Assembly: GCF_004521985.1 (NCBI RefSeq)
Contig: NZ_SBHZ01000024.1
Span: 1-62,652, forward strand
Length of the DNA: 62,652 nucleotides
Reading direction: 5' to 3'
Source of the DNA: Ectopseudomonas khazarica
GTDB taxonomy: Bacteria > Pseudomonadota > Gammaproteobacteria > Pseudomonadales > Pseudomonadaceae
In this document: positions 24,738 through 33,077 of the stretch, one piece after another
How positions within the stretch are numbered: position 1 is the first letter of the stretch
How the letters are laid out: every line of letters begins with the position of its first letter
Program-made: the position numbers and the translations under genes
The notes under the pieces: generated by a model
The model's input: the letters and a program-made list of their open reading frames with translations, nothing else
The model's database searches: none
Told to the model about the DNA's origin: nothing

Positions 24738-25639
24738 CCGCGACCCTTGGTGCGGGTCTGGCCGGGCTCGGCGTTCTTCTCCAGGTACTGGATGATCATG
24801 CCGGCCACGTCCTTGCCGGTGGTGGTTTCGATGCCTTCCAGGCCTGGCGAGGAATTCACCTCCATCACCAGCGGGCCGTGGTTGGAGCGCAGGATGTCCA
24901 CCCCGGCCACGTTCAGGCCCATCACGCGGGCGGCGCGCACGGCGGTCATGCGTTCTTCCGGGGTGATCTTGATCAGGCTGGCGCTGCCGCCACGGTGCAG
25001 GTTGGAGCGGAACTCGCCGGCCTTGGCCTGGCGCTTCATCGCCGCGATCACCTTGTCGCCGACCACGAAGCAGCGGATGTCGGCGCCGCCGGCCTCCTGG
25101 ATGTACTCCTGGACCATGATGTCCTGCTTGAGGCCGAGGAAGGCCTCGATCACCGACTCGGCGGCCTTGTGCGTCTCGGCCAGCACCACGCCCATGCCCT
25201 GGGTGCCTTCCAGCACCTTGATCACCAGCGGTGCGCCGCCGACCATCTGGATCAGGTCGGGGATGTCGTCCGGCGAGTGGGCGAAACCGGTCACCGGCAG
25301 GCCGATGCCCTTGCGCGACAGCAGCTGCAGTGCGCGCAGCTTGTCCCGCGAGCGGCTGATGGCCACCGACTCGTTGAGCGGGTAGACGCCCATCATCTCG
25401 AACTGGCGCAGGACCGCGCAGCCATAGAAGGTCACCGAGGCGCCGATGCGTGGAATGACCGCGTCGAAGCCCTCCAGCGCCTGGCCACGGTAGTGGATCT
25501 GCGGCTTGTGGCTGGCGATGTTCATATAGGCGCGCAGGGTGTCGATCACCTGCATGTCATGGCCCCGTTGCTGACCGGCCTCCACCAGACGGCGGGTTGA
25601 ATACAGACGCGGGTTGCGCGACAGCACGGCGATCTTCAT
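24734..25639 (-). CDS. rimK: Ribosomal protein S6 glutamate ligase RimK
   Basis: This 301-residue ATP-grasp ligase adds glutamate residues to the C-terminus of ribosomal protein S6. ATP-grasp motifs are visible: L-V-I-K-V-L-E-G-T-Q-G-M-G-V near residues 137-150, the N-L-H-R-G-G loop near 210 and the metal site M-E-V-N-S-S-P-G-L near 258-266. The start M-K-I-A-V-L-S-R at 25639 gives the PAO1 length; the much longer open frame reading upstream is an artefact of the coupled rimB gene. It overlaps rimB and ldcA by four bases each. In P. fluorescens RimK is regulated by c-di-GMP and by RimA/RimB and alters ribosome content and Hfq levels. Confidence 0.95.
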   Translation of the reverse strand: MKIAVLSRNPRLYSTRRLVEAGQQRGHDMQVIDTLRAYMNIASHKPQIHYRGQALEGFDAVIPRIGASVTFYGCAVLRQFEMMGVYPLNESVAISRSRDKLRALQLLSRKGIGLPVTGFAHSPDDIPDLIQMVGGAPLVIKVLEGTQGMGVVLAETHKAAESVIEAFLGLKQDIMVQEYIQEAGGADIRCFVVGDKVIAAMKRQAKAGEFRSNLHRGGSASLIKITPEERMTAVRAARVMGLNVAGVDILRSNHGPLVMEVNSSPGLEGIETTTGKDVAGMIIQYLEKNAEPGQTRTKGRG

Positions 25640-26106
25640 TGGGCACCTGGAAGGGACGAGGAGAGAGAGGGTTTTTCCTGCACATAGCTGAGTGCCGGAT
25701 TGACCACCAGTTGGCCGGTGATCAGCGCCTTGGAACCGAGCAGTACGCGATAACGCATGGTCTTGCGGCAGGCCAGGGTGAACTCCACCGGCCACAGGCG
25801 ATCGCCCAGGGCCAGGTGGGTACGGATGACGTAGCGGCTCTGCGCCTGGCCATTGGAACTCTTGATGCGCTTCACCGAGACCAGTTGTGCCTCGCAGCGG
25901 TGGCGGCGCTGCACCTGGGTGCCGAGGTAGGCGGTGAAGCGCACCCAGTCCTCGCCGTCGCGCTGAAAGGGCTGGATATCGCTGGCGTGCAGGCTCGACG
26001 TGCTGGCGCCGGTGTCGATCTTGGCGCGCAAACCGATGATGCCGAGCTCCGGCAGGTTGATCCACTCGCGCAGGCCGATCACGCTGAGCTGGTCGAAAGT
26101 CTTCAA
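25636..26106 (-). CDS. rimB: RimB-like ATP-dependent zinc protease family protein
   Basis: This 156-residue protein is of the retropepsin-like family annotated as ATP-dependent zinc protease. It contains A-K-I-D-T-G-A-S-T-S-S-L-H near residues 28-40, the D-T-G-A aspartic-protease-type signature. No signal peptide is seen. It precedes rimK with a four-base overlap, the arrangement called rimBK in Pseudomonas, where RimB modulates RimK activity. Despite the family name no zinc-protease H-E-x-x-H motif is present. It is the first gene of the operon and divergent from hslR. Confidence 0.88.
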   Translation of the reverse strand: MKTFDQLSVIGLREWINLPELGIIGLRAKIDTGASTSSLHASDIQPFQRDGEDWVRFTAYLGTQVQRRHRCEAQLVSVKRIKSSNGQAQSRYVIRTHLALGDRLWPVEFTLACRKTMRYRVLLGSKALITGQLVVNPALSYVQEKPSLSSSLPGAQ

Positions 26107-26220
26107 GGCAGTGGTATTCCCCTGAGGCGACAGCGCCTATGATTCCGCGCATTCTAGTTGTGTGGTGTGACAACTGCATCTGCCGCGCTTGGCGAATGCG
26201 AAATCCCTTCAGAGAGTGAG

Positions 26221-26649
26221 ATGAGCGAGAAAGACGACGACAAGGTCCGCCTGGACAAGTGGCTGTGGGCGGCACGCTTCTACAAGACCCGGGCGCTGGC
26301 CAAGGCCGCCATAGAAGGTGGCAAGGTGCATCACCGGGGGGAACGCTGCAAGCCGGGCAAGGAGCCGAAGATCGGTGACGAGTACGTGCTGCGCACCGGC
26401 TTCGACGAGCGCACCGTGCAGGTGCTGGCGCTGTCCACGGTGCGCCGGGGGGCGCCCGAGGCGCAGTTGCTGTATCGCGAGACGGACGAGAGCATCGCGC
26501 GCCGCGAGCAGGCCGCGGCGATGCGCAAGGCCGGGGCCATCGGCGTGCAGACCGACGGCCGGCCGAGCAAGAAGCAGCGGCGGCAGATTCAGCAGTTCAA
26601 CGAACAGCAGGGTGGCGGCTTGCGCCACCCCTGGGCGGACGAGGAATAG
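26221..26649 (+). CDS. hslR: Ribosome-associated heat shock protein Hsp15
   Basis: This 142-residue S4-type RNA-binding protein has its S4 motif at the N-terminus (V-R-L-D-K-W-L-W-A-A-R-F-Y-K-T-R near residues 9-24, then G-G-K-V near 35). Hsp15 binds free 50S subunits carrying stalled nascent chains. The basic, Gln/Lys-rich tail is usual for the family. The ATG at 26221 directly follows GAGAGTGAG; the reading from 26158 would add 21 residues and is unlikely. It is divergent from rimB, with about 114 bases between the two starts. Confidence 0.93.
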   Translation: MSEKDDDKVRLDKWLWAARFYKTRALAKAAIEGGKVHHRGERCKPGKEPKIGDEYVLRTGFDERTVQVLALSTVRRGAPEAQLLYRETDESIARREQAAAMRKAGAIGVQTDGRPSKKQRRQIQQFNEQQGGGLRHPWADEE

Positions 26650-26661
26650 CGCGCGGCGCGG

Positions 26662-27456
26662 TCAGTGTCCGCTGACCACGCTGATGCGCCCGAGCAGTGG
26701 CAGCCTGGCCAGGCGCGAAGTGAGCGGCAGGGTGATCTTCTCCAGCCACTCGCTGGCGCGGTAGCCCAGCGGGGTGAAGCAGCCCCAGGCCAGGCCGGTC
26801 AGGCTCAGCAGCACGCCGCCGACGAAGGCATCCGAGCCCCAGTGTGCACCGGCCACCAGGCGCGGCAGCATGCCGATCACGGCAATGGCCCAGACCAGTG
26901 CCAGGCGCCAGCCACGGGCGAAGAAGCTGAGGAAGAAGGCCCAGATCATCAGCACCGAGGCGTGATCGCCAGGGAAGCTGCGGCTGGCGCTGTCCTTCAG
27001 GTCCCAGCGTTCTTCCCAGGCCGGGAACATCTCGGTCAGGCGCGCACTGCCTTCTACGGCCAGCGAGGCGCTCTGGCGTTGCCAGCCCATGTAGTCGACG
27101 AGGTCGGAAAACAGCACGCGGACCAGCAGCATCACGATCAACATCGCCAGGAAGGCGTAGAGCGCGCGGCGCACCTGCGGGCCTTCGAACACCAGGCCGG
27201 CCTTGAGCATCACCGCCAGCATCACCACGCCGACACCGGCGTCGACCGGGCGCATGCTGCCGATGGCCCAGATGTGCGCCCACAGGCCGGCGGCATGCAC
27301 CGGGTCGTTGAGCAGGTGGAACAGCTGCAGATCGAAGGCGTCCCACAGCTGGCGCGTCGGCTGCCACAACCAGCTGGCGAGCAGCAGCAGGCTGACGACA
27401 TGGCAGGCCAGCAGGGGCTTCACGCGCCACTGCGTATTGAGAAAGACGGTCGACAT
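26662..27456 (-). CDS. PAP2-family membrane phosphotransferase, LpxT-like
   Basis: This 264-residue inner-membrane protein has about six membrane segments. PAP2 active-site motifs are D-S-A-S-R-S-F-P-G-D-H near residues 155-165 and L-P-R-L-V-A-G-A-H-W-G-S-D near 200-212. The S-F-P-G-D-H form (instead of the common P-S-G-H) and surrounding residues resemble E. coli LpxT, which transfers phosphate from undecaprenyl pyrophosphate to lipid A 1-phosphate. A plain undecaprenyl-pyrophosphate or phosphatidate phosphatase remains possible. The gene stands alone on the minus strand between hslR and hslO, as in PAO1 (PA5194 by position). Confidence 0.82.
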   Translation of the reverse strand: MSTVFLNTQWRVKPLLACHVVSLLLLASWLWQPTRQLWDAFDLQLFHLLNDPVHAAGLWAHIWAIGSMRPVDAGVGVVMLAVMLKAGLVFEGPQVRRALYAFLAMLIVMLLVRVLFSDLVDYMGWQRQSASLAVEGSARLTEMFPAWEERWDLKDSASRSFPGDHASVLMIWAFFLSFFARGWRLALVWAIAVIGMLPRLVAGAHWGSDAFVGGVLLSLTGLAWGCFTPLGYRASEWLEKITLPLTSRLARLPLLGRISVVSGH

Positions 27457-27607
27457 GAGAAGTCCCTTTGCAGAAATATGACAGCTCTACCCGAGCGCGC
27501 GCATGGTAGACCCTTATGGCCAGGATGCAATGTGACTCCGTGCTCGGTTCAGGTCAGGTTCAGAGCAGGCCCCGGCTTCCGCGCAGGTGACGCTCGGCGC
27601 CTGGCCC

Positions 27608-27636
27608 TTGGTTGTGCGGGCATTTGTGCATAAAAT
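27608..27636 (+). promoter_or_regulatory. Sigma-70-like promoter for hslO
   Basis: TTGGTT (27608-27613) and TAAAAT (27631-27636) are separated by 17 bases, 36 bases before the hslO ATG. The divergent LpxT-like gene starts about 150 bases to the left. Heat-shock (sigma-32) control would be expected for hslO, but no clear sigma-32 consensus was seen. Confidence 0.45.
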
Positions 27637-27672
27637 CGCCAGCCTTTTTTTGCAGACCCTGAGCCCGCCGCT

Positions 27673-28560
27673 ATGAACGACTTCAGCCAACGTTTCCTGT
27701 TCGACGACACCGACGTGCGTGGTGAGATGGTCGCGCTGCGCGAGAGCTACGCTCACGTGCTGGCCAAGCACGCCTACCCGCAGCCCGTGGCGCAACTGCT
27801 GGGCGAGATGATGGCGGCCGCCGCGCTGCTGGTCGGCACGCTCAAGTTCGATGGCCTGCTGGTGCTGCAGGCGCGCTCGGAAGGGCCGCTGTCGCTGCTC
27901 ATGGTGGAGTGCTCCAGCGCGCGCGAACTGCGTGGCATCGCCCGCTACGACGCCGAGCAGATCGGCGCGGACGCCGACCTGCACAGCCTGATGCCCAACG
28001 GCATGCTGGCGATCACCATCGACCCGGCCAAGGGCCAGCGTTACCAGGGTATCGTCGACCTCGACGGCGTCGACCTGGCCGAGTGCCTGAGCAACTACTT
28101 CGCCAGCTCCGAACAGCTGCCGACGCGCTTCTGGCTCAAGGCCGACGGCCAGCGTGCCCGTGGCCTGCTGCTGCAGCAGTTGCCCGTGCATCACCAGACC
28201 GAGCCGCAGGAGCGCGAGGAAAGCTGGAACCATGTGCTGACCCTGGCCGATACCCTGACCGCCGAAGAGCTGCTGGGCCTGGACAACCCGACGCTGCTGC
28301 ATCGCCTCTACCATGAAGAGAACGTGCGCCTGTTCGACGAGCAACTGCTGCAGTTCCGTTGCAGCTGCTCGCGTGAGCGCTCGGCCAGCGCCCTGATCAG
28401 CCTGGGCCAGGCCGATGCCGAGCTGCTGCTGGCCGAGCAGGGCGGCCAGGTCGAGATCGACTGCCAGTTCTGCAACGAGCGCTACCTGTTCGACGCCGCG
28501 GACATCGCCCAGCTGTTCGCAGGGGCCGGTAGCGAGGCGCCGTCGCAGACCCGTCATTGA
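27673..28560 (+). CDS. hslO: Redox-regulated chaperone Hsp33
   Basis: This 295-residue cytoplasmic holdase is activated by oxidation. The four zinc-binding cysteines are present as C-S-C near residues 230-232 and C-Q-F-C near 264-267. When oxidised they form disulfides that unfold the linker and expose the substrate-binding surface. The N-terminal chaperone domain (about 1-180) is complete. It lies 158 bases before pckA, the same order as in PAO1 and near hslR, which in enterobacteria is directly paired with hslO. Confidence 0.95.
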   Translation: MNDFSQRFLFDDTDVRGEMVALRESYAHVLAKHAYPQPVAQLLGEMMAAAALLVGTLKFDGLLVLQARSEGPLSLLMVECSSARELRGIARYDAEQIGADADLHSLMPNGMLAITIDPAKGQRYQGIVDLDGVDLAECLSNYFASSEQLPTRFWLKADGQRARGLLLQQLPVHHQTEPQEREESWNHVLTLADTLTAEELLGLDNPTLLHRLYHEENVRLFDEQLLQFRCSCSRERSASALISLGQADAELLLAEQGGQVEIDCQFCNERYLFDAADIAQLFAGAGSEAPSQTRH

Positions 28561-28603
28561 TGAACTTTTCCACCTTATAGAAGTTCTCTATCGGATCGGA
28601 GGA

Positions 28604-28628
28604 TGCCAAGAAGTTCGCTTTTCTGGCA
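28604..28628 (+). promoter_or_regulatory. First inverted repeat in the pckA leader
   Basis: The arms TGCCA-GAAG and CTT-TC-TGGCA surround TTCG, giving a nearly perfect hairpin. A CATACT at 28627-28632 overlaps its right arm and could be a -10 element, so this could be an operator over the promoter or a transcribed hairpin. A T6 run follows at 28641-28646, too far away for a canonical hslO terminator. Confidence 0.4.
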
Positions 28629-28649
28629 TACTCCCGCGACTTTTTTACC

Positions 28650-28677
28650 GTGTAGTCCGGTTGCCCCTGGACTACAC
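28650..28677 (+). promoter_or_regulatory. Second inverted repeat upstream of pckA
   Basis: Perfect 9-bp arms GTGTAGTCC and GGACTACAC are separated by ten bases, ending 41 bases before the pckA ATG. It could be a regulator binding site or an mRNA stem-loop in the 5' untranslated region. Regulation of gluconeogenesis by carbon source would be a natural reason for it (inference). Confidence 0.5.
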
Positions 28678-28718
28678 AACGTTCGGAAGACTCGGCCCAG
28701 CGGCCGACGGGGACCCTC

Positions 28719-30260
28719 ATGACGCAAGCCAACAACGCCGTGTACACCGACATCAGCGCCGCGCAACTGGTCGAAGAAGCCATTCGCCGTGGTGAAGGGG
28801 AACTGGCCGCCAATGGCGCCCTGGTGGTACGCACCGGCCATCGCACCGGCCGCTCGCCGGCTGACCGTTTCATCGTGCAGGAGCCGAGCACCGAGGCGCA
28901 GATCGCCTGGGGCAACATCAACCGTCCGTTCCCGGCCGACAAGTTCGATGCCCTGTGGGATCGCGTCGAGGCGTTCAACAATGCACAGGAGCATTTCGTC
29001 TCCCACGTGCACGTCGGCTCTGCCGAAGCTCACTACCTGCCGGTGAAGATGACCACCGCGACTGCCTGGCAGAACCTGTTCGGCCGCCAGCTGTTCATCA
29101 ATCCCGAGGCCTACAACCCGGCCGGTCGGGAGCAGTGGCAGATCCTCAACGTCGCCAACTTCGAGTGCTCGCCCGAGCGTGATGGCACCAACTCCGACGG
29201 TTGCGTGATCATCAACTTCGCCGCCAAGAAGGTGCTGATCGCCGGCATGCGTTACGCCGGTGAAATGAAGAAGGCCATGTTCTCCGTGCAGAACTTCCTG
29301 CTGCCGGAAAAAGACGTGCTGCCGATGCACTGCGCCGCCAACATCGGTGAAGAAGGCGACGTGACCCTGTTCTTCGGTCTGTCCGGCACCGGCAAGACCA
29401 CCCTGTCCGCCGACGAATCGCGTTACCTGATCGGTGACGACGAGCACGGCTGGGGCGAGGGTGTGGTCTTCAACGTCGAAGGCGGCTGCTACGCCAAGTG
29501 CATCGACCTGTCCGAGAAGAACGAGCCGGTGATCTGGAAAGCCATCCAGTTCGGCACCGTGCTGGAAAACGTCGTGCTCGACGAGCAGCGCACGCCGGAT
29601 TACGCCGATGACAGCCTGACCCAGAACAGCCGTGCGGCCTACCCGCTGGAGTACGTCGAGAAGCGCAGCGAGAAGAACCTGGGCGGCGAGCCGAATGCCG
29701 TGATCTTCCTGACCTGCGACCTGACCGGCGTACTGCCGCCGGTGTCGATCCTCAATAACGAGCAGGCGGCCTACCACTTCCTGTCCGGCTACACCGCGCT
29801 GGTCGGTTCCACCGAAATGGGTTCGGGCGGCGGCATCAAGTCGACCTTCTCCACCTGCTTCGGCGCACCCTTCTTCCCGCGTCCGGCCGGCGTCTACGCC
29901 GAGCTGCTGATCAAGCGCATCAACGCTTTCGGCTCCAAGGTCTACCTGGTCAACACCGGCTGGACCGGCGGTGGCTATGGTGTCGGCAAGCGTTTCAACA
30001 TCCCCACCACCCGTGGCGTGATCTCCGCGATCCAGAGCGGTGCGCTGATCGGTGCCGAGACCGAGCACCTGCCGATCATCAACCTGGACGTGCCGAAATC
30101 GGTACCTGGCGTCGAGACCAACCTGCTCAACCCGCGCAACACCTGGGCAGACAAGAACGCCTACGACGAAGCCGCCAAGGGCCTGGCCAAGCTGTTCATC
30201 GACAACTTCACCAAGTTCGATGTCAGCGACGCCATCAAGAGCGCCGGCCCGCAGCTGTAA
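28719..30260 (+). CDS. pckA: ATP-dependent phosphoenolpyruvate carboxykinase
   Basis: This 513-residue cytoplasmic enzyme converts oxaloacetate and ATP to phosphoenolpyruvate, CO2 and ADP, a key gluconeogenic step. The P-loop G-L-S-G-T-G-K-T-T at about 220-228 marks the ATP-dependent class. The R-T-G-H-R-T-G-R-S-P-A-D-R-F substrate region is near residues 37-50, and the kinase-2/adenine-binding residues follow. Length is usual for the family. A short leader with two inverted repeats precedes it and a strong terminator follows, so it is transcribed alone. Confidence 0.96.
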   Translation: MTQANNAVYTDISAAQLVEEAIRRGEGELAANGALVVRTGHRTGRSPADRFIVQEPSTEAQIAWGNINRPFPADKFDALWDRVEAFNNAQEHFVSHVHVGSAEAHYLPVKMTTATAWQNLFGRQLFINPEAYNPAGREQWQILNVANFECSPERDGTNSDGCVIINFAAKKVLIAGMRYAGEMKKAMFSVQNFLLPEKDVLPMHCAANIGEEGDVTLFFGLSGTGKTTLSADESRYLIGDDEHGWGEGVVFNVEGGCYAKCIDLSEKNEPVIWKAIQFGTVLENVVLDEQRTPDYADDSLTQNSRAAYPLEYVEKRSEKNLGGEPNAVIFLTCDLTGVLPPVSILNNEQAAYHFLSGYTALVGSTEMGSGGGIKSTFSTCFGAPFFPRPAGVYAELLIKRINAFGSKVYLVNTGWTGGGYGVGKRFNIPTTRGVISAIQSGALIGAETEHLPIINLDVPKSVPGVETNLLNPRNTWADKNAYDEAAKGLAKLFIDNFTKFDVSDAIKSAGPQL

Positions 30261-30273
30261 GCGCTGTGCAAGC

Positions 30274-30305
30274 AAAAGAAACCGCCTTCGGGCGGTTTCT
30301 TTTTT
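30274..30305 (+). terminator. Rho-independent terminator of pckA
   Basis: AAAAGAAACCGCC / GGCGGTTTCTTTT pairs around a TTCG loop and runs into a T tract, 13 bases after the pckA stop. Confidence 0.93.
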
Positions 30306-30375
30306 GGGGCTGCAGGCAAGAGCAAAGGCAGTTGTCCGCGGGCTGGCAGTCAATGCAGTAGGCTTGTAGCCAATG

Positions 30376-30398
30376 TGGCGGGTTTCACCCGCCCTACG
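30376..30398. repeat. REP-type palindrome downstream of pckA
   Basis: The unit TGGCGGGT-TTC-ACCCGCC-CTACG is a compact hairpin with the same arms and CTACG tail as the copies at 55470-55492 and 11540-11561. The rest of the 259-base pckA-recQ gap holds only the terminator and this element. Confidence 0.65.
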
Positions 30399-30519
30399 AA
30401 GTTCGTAGCCGCAAGGCGCACGACCCGTATCGCCATTTCGCCCTGGGGCAGGTGCAACCCGCCGTAACCGACGGGACTCTCAGCCTGCCGCCTGAAGCAT
30501 TTCAAAGGAGTGATCGCGC

Positions 30520-32451
30520 ATGTCCACCCTCAAACGTGTCTTCGGCTTCGATCATCTGCGCCCCGGTCAGGAGGCGGTGATCAGCGCCGTGCTGGCGGGG
30601 CGTTCGGCGGCGGCGATCTTTCCTACCGGTTCGGGCAAGTCGCTGTGCTATCAGTTGCCGGCACTGCACCTGCCGCACCTGACCCTGGTCATTTCGCCGC
30701 TGCTGGCGCTGATGCAGGATCAGCTGGCCTTCCTCCATGCCCATGGCATTGCCGCCGCCAGCATCGACTCGGCGCAGGACCGCGAGCAGACCCAGCAGGT
30801 GATGAACCGTGCGCGCAGTGGCGAGCTGAAGATCCTGATGATCTCGGTGGAGCGCCTGAAGAACGAGCGCTTTCGCCATTTCATCGGCCAGGTGCCGATT
30901 TCCCTGCTGGTGGTCGACGAGGCGCACTGCATCTCCGAATGGGGGCACAACTTCCGCCCGGACTACCTCAAGCTGCCGGACTATCAGCGCCAGTTCGGCA
31001 TCGCCCAGGTGCTGCTGCTGACCGCCACGGCCACTCCCAGGGTGATCGCCGACATGCGCGACAAGTTCGCCATCGCCGAGGCCGATGTGGTCACCACCGG
31101 CTTCTACCGCGCCAACCTCAACCTGCTGGTCGAGCCACAGCCCGGCGGCGCCAGGCTGCAACGCCTGCAGCAATGGCTGGCGCCGCGCCGGGAGCAGGCG
31201 AGCATCGTCTACGTCACCCAGCAGAAAACCGCCGAGCAGGTCGCCGAGCACCTGCAGGGACAGGGGCTGGCGGTCAGTGCCTACCACGCCGGCATGGGCC
31301 ATGAGGCGCGTGAGGCGATCCAGCGGCGCTTCATGGCCGGTGAGCTGGCGTGCATCGTCGCCACCATTGCCTTCGGCATGGGCATCGACAAGCGTGACAT
31401 CCGCAACGTGGTGCACTTCGACCTGCCCAAATCGGTGGAGAACTACAGCCAGGAAATCGGTCGTGCCGGGCGCGATGGCCAGCCTTCCGACTGCCTGGTG
31501 CTGGCCAGTCGCGATGGCTTGAGCGTGCTGGAGAACTTCGTCTACGGCGATACGCCGGAGCCCGGCGGCATTCGCGCGGTGCTCGAGGATCTGCGTGCGG
31601 TCGGCACGGGCGGGCAGTGGGAGCTGATGCTCGGGCAACTGGCGGACCAGAGCAACATCCGCGCATTGCCACTGAAGACCCTGCTGGTGCAGCTCGAACT
31701 GCGTGGCGTGATCGCGCCACGCTATGCCTACTTCGCCGAATATCGCTTCAAGTTGCTGCTAGATGACCAGGCGTTGCTGGCGCAGTTCGAGGGCGAGCGG
31801 CGGCAGTTCGTCGAAGCGCTTCTCTCCAGCTCGCGTCGCGCGCGGACCTGGAACACCCTGGACTTCGACCTGCTCTACCGCGAGCACGGCGCCGAGCGCG
31901 CGCGGGTGGTCAAGGCGCTGGACTACTTCCAGGAGAAGGGCTGGCTGGAACTGGAAAGCAAGCAGATGACCGAGGTCTACGCGGTGCTCGATGGCGCCTT
32001 CGACCTGGAAGCGCTGACGGCTGAGCTGCATGCGCATTTCGTTGCCCACGAAGCCAGCGAGATCACGCGTATCCAGGCCATGCTGGGACTGTTCGAGAGC
32101 CGTGAGTGCCTGAGCCGACGCCTGGCGCTGTATTTCGGCGACGAGCAGGCCCCCGAGCGCTGTGGGCATTGCTCGGTGTGCCTGGGGCGCGTCGCCGTCC
32201 TGCCAGCTCCGCCGGAGCTGCCGTCGCTGCAGGGGCGTGATGCCCAGGCGCTGTGCGCGGCGTTCGTCGAGAAGCACGTGCAGCACGCCGGGCAGGTGCC
32301 GAGTCGGGAATGCCTGACGCGCTTCCTCTGTGGCATCAGCACGCCGCTGTTCACCAGGCTCAAGGCGCGCCAGCTGGCCGGTTTCGCCGCGCTGGAGGAC
32401 TATCCCTACGCCCAGGTGCGTGACTGGCTGCAGGGCGCCTGGGCCACATAA
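30520..32451 (+). CDS. RecQ-family ATP-dependent DNA helicase
   Basis: This 643-residue superfamily 2 helicase has Walker A P-T-G-S-G-K-S at 35-41, a D-E-A-H box near 132, S/T-A-T-A-T near 168 and helicase motif VI Q-E-I-G-R-A-G-R-D-G near 310. The RecQ zinc-binding region has Cys near 526 and C-G-H-C-S-V-C near 545-551. The C-terminus carries a short module with E-C-L-T-R-F-L-C-G-I and no standard HRDC domain, so it belongs to a RecQ subgroup distinct from E. coli RecQ (about 610 residues with HRDC). AAGGAG eight bases before the ATG fixes the start. A second, canonical recQ elsewhere in the genome is likely, hence no symbol. Confidence 0.9.
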   Translation: MSTLKRVFGFDHLRPGQEAVISAVLAGRSAAAIFPTGSGKSLCYQLPALHLPHLTLVISPLLALMQDQLAFLHAHGIAAASIDSAQDREQTQQVMNRARSGELKILMISVERLKNERFRHFIGQVPISLLVVDEAHCISEWGHNFRPDYLKLPDYQRQFGIAQVLLLTATATPRVIADMRDKFAIAEADVVTTGFYRANLNLLVEPQPGGARLQRLQQWLAPRREQASIVYVTQQKTAEQVAEHLQGQGLAVSAYHAGMGHEAREAIQRRFMAGELACIVATIAFGMGIDKRDIRNVVHFDLPKSVENYSQEIGRAGRDGQPSDCLVLASRDGLSVLENFVYGDTPEPGGIRAVLEDLRAVGTGGQWELMLGQLADQSNIRALPLKTLLVQLELRGVIAPRYAYFAEYRFKLLLDDQALLAQFEGERRQFVEALLSSSRRARTWNTLDFDLLYREHGAERARVVKALDYFQEKGWLELESKQMTEVYAVLDGAFDLEALTAELHAHFVAHEASEITRIQAMLGLFESRECLSRRLALYFGDEQAPERCGHCSVCLGRVAVLPAPPELPSLQGRDAQALCAAFVEKHVQHAGQVPSRECLTRFLCGISTPLFTRLKARQLAGFAALEDYPYAQVRDWLQGAWAT

Positions 32452-32480
32452 AACAGTGGCCGTGCCCTACCCGGTGTCGA

Positions 32481-33077
32481 TCAGCGCTTGCGCTGTCCTT
32501 CGCTCAGGGTCCAGTCCACCAGCTCGCGAGACAGACGATCGCCGGCCTGGCCGAATGCGGCCACCACCGCCGTTATCGAGGTGTCGGTCGCCGGCTGACT
32601 GGCGCTGAAACGGCGGCTGGCGAGGATGCGCTGATCGCGCGGGTTGACCAGGCGCGCATCGAGCTGGATCAGCGCCACCGGGCGACCGTCCTGATACTGG
32701 CTGTGAAAGCTGCGCAGGTCGCTGACCAGTTCCAGGTCGGCCTGCAGGCGCTGTTCATCGTTGCTCAGCGCCTGTATCCGCCCGTCATCGTGAAAGGCGT
32801 CCAGCAGTCGGCCGCGCAGCAACTGCGGCGTACGTTCGCTCCAGCGCGCGCCCTGGTAGGTGTTGACTCGCCCGGGCTCGGGCAGCACGACGATGCGCGT
32901 GCCATCGAGCAGCTGGCCGCTGCTCGGGCTGCTCACCCGCAATGACCAGTCGACGCGCTGCTGCTGCGCCGGCAGCGTGCCGCCGGGCAGCAGGTAGATA
33001 TCCAGCGGTTCGCTCTGCGGCAGGATCGAACAGGCGCCGAGCAGGCCGGCCATCAGCAGCGGCAGCAGGTGCTTCAT
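32481..33077 (-). CDS. ABC-type transport auxiliary lipoprotein (PqiC/LptE-like, Mla cluster)
   Basis: This 198-residue predicted lipoprotein has a signal peptide with lipobox L-L-G-A-C at about residues 12-16. It matches the ABC-type transport auxiliary lipoprotein family (DUF330/PqiC) that sits beside MCE-domain transporters and probably docks the MCE tunnel at the outer membrane. It is last in the four-gene cluster and overlaps the MCE gene by four bases. The longer open frame up to 33995 simply runs through the MCE gene in another frame. Confidence 0.88.
   Translation of the reverse strand: MKHLLPLLMAGLLGACSILPQSEPLDIYLLPGGTLPAQQQRVDWSLRVSSPSSGQLLDGTRIVVLPEPGRVNTYQGARWSERTPQLLRGRLLDAFHDDGRIQALSNDEQRLQADLELVSDLRSFHSQYQDGRPVALIQLDARLVNPRDQRILASRRFSASQPATDTSITAVVAAFGQAGDRLSRELVDWTLSEGQRKR

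Noticed and set aside
24734..26275. A single 513-codon frame merging rimB and rimK
   Set aside because: rimK and rimB are separate coupled ORFs; the long version reads rimB in another phase and lacks its D-T-G motif.
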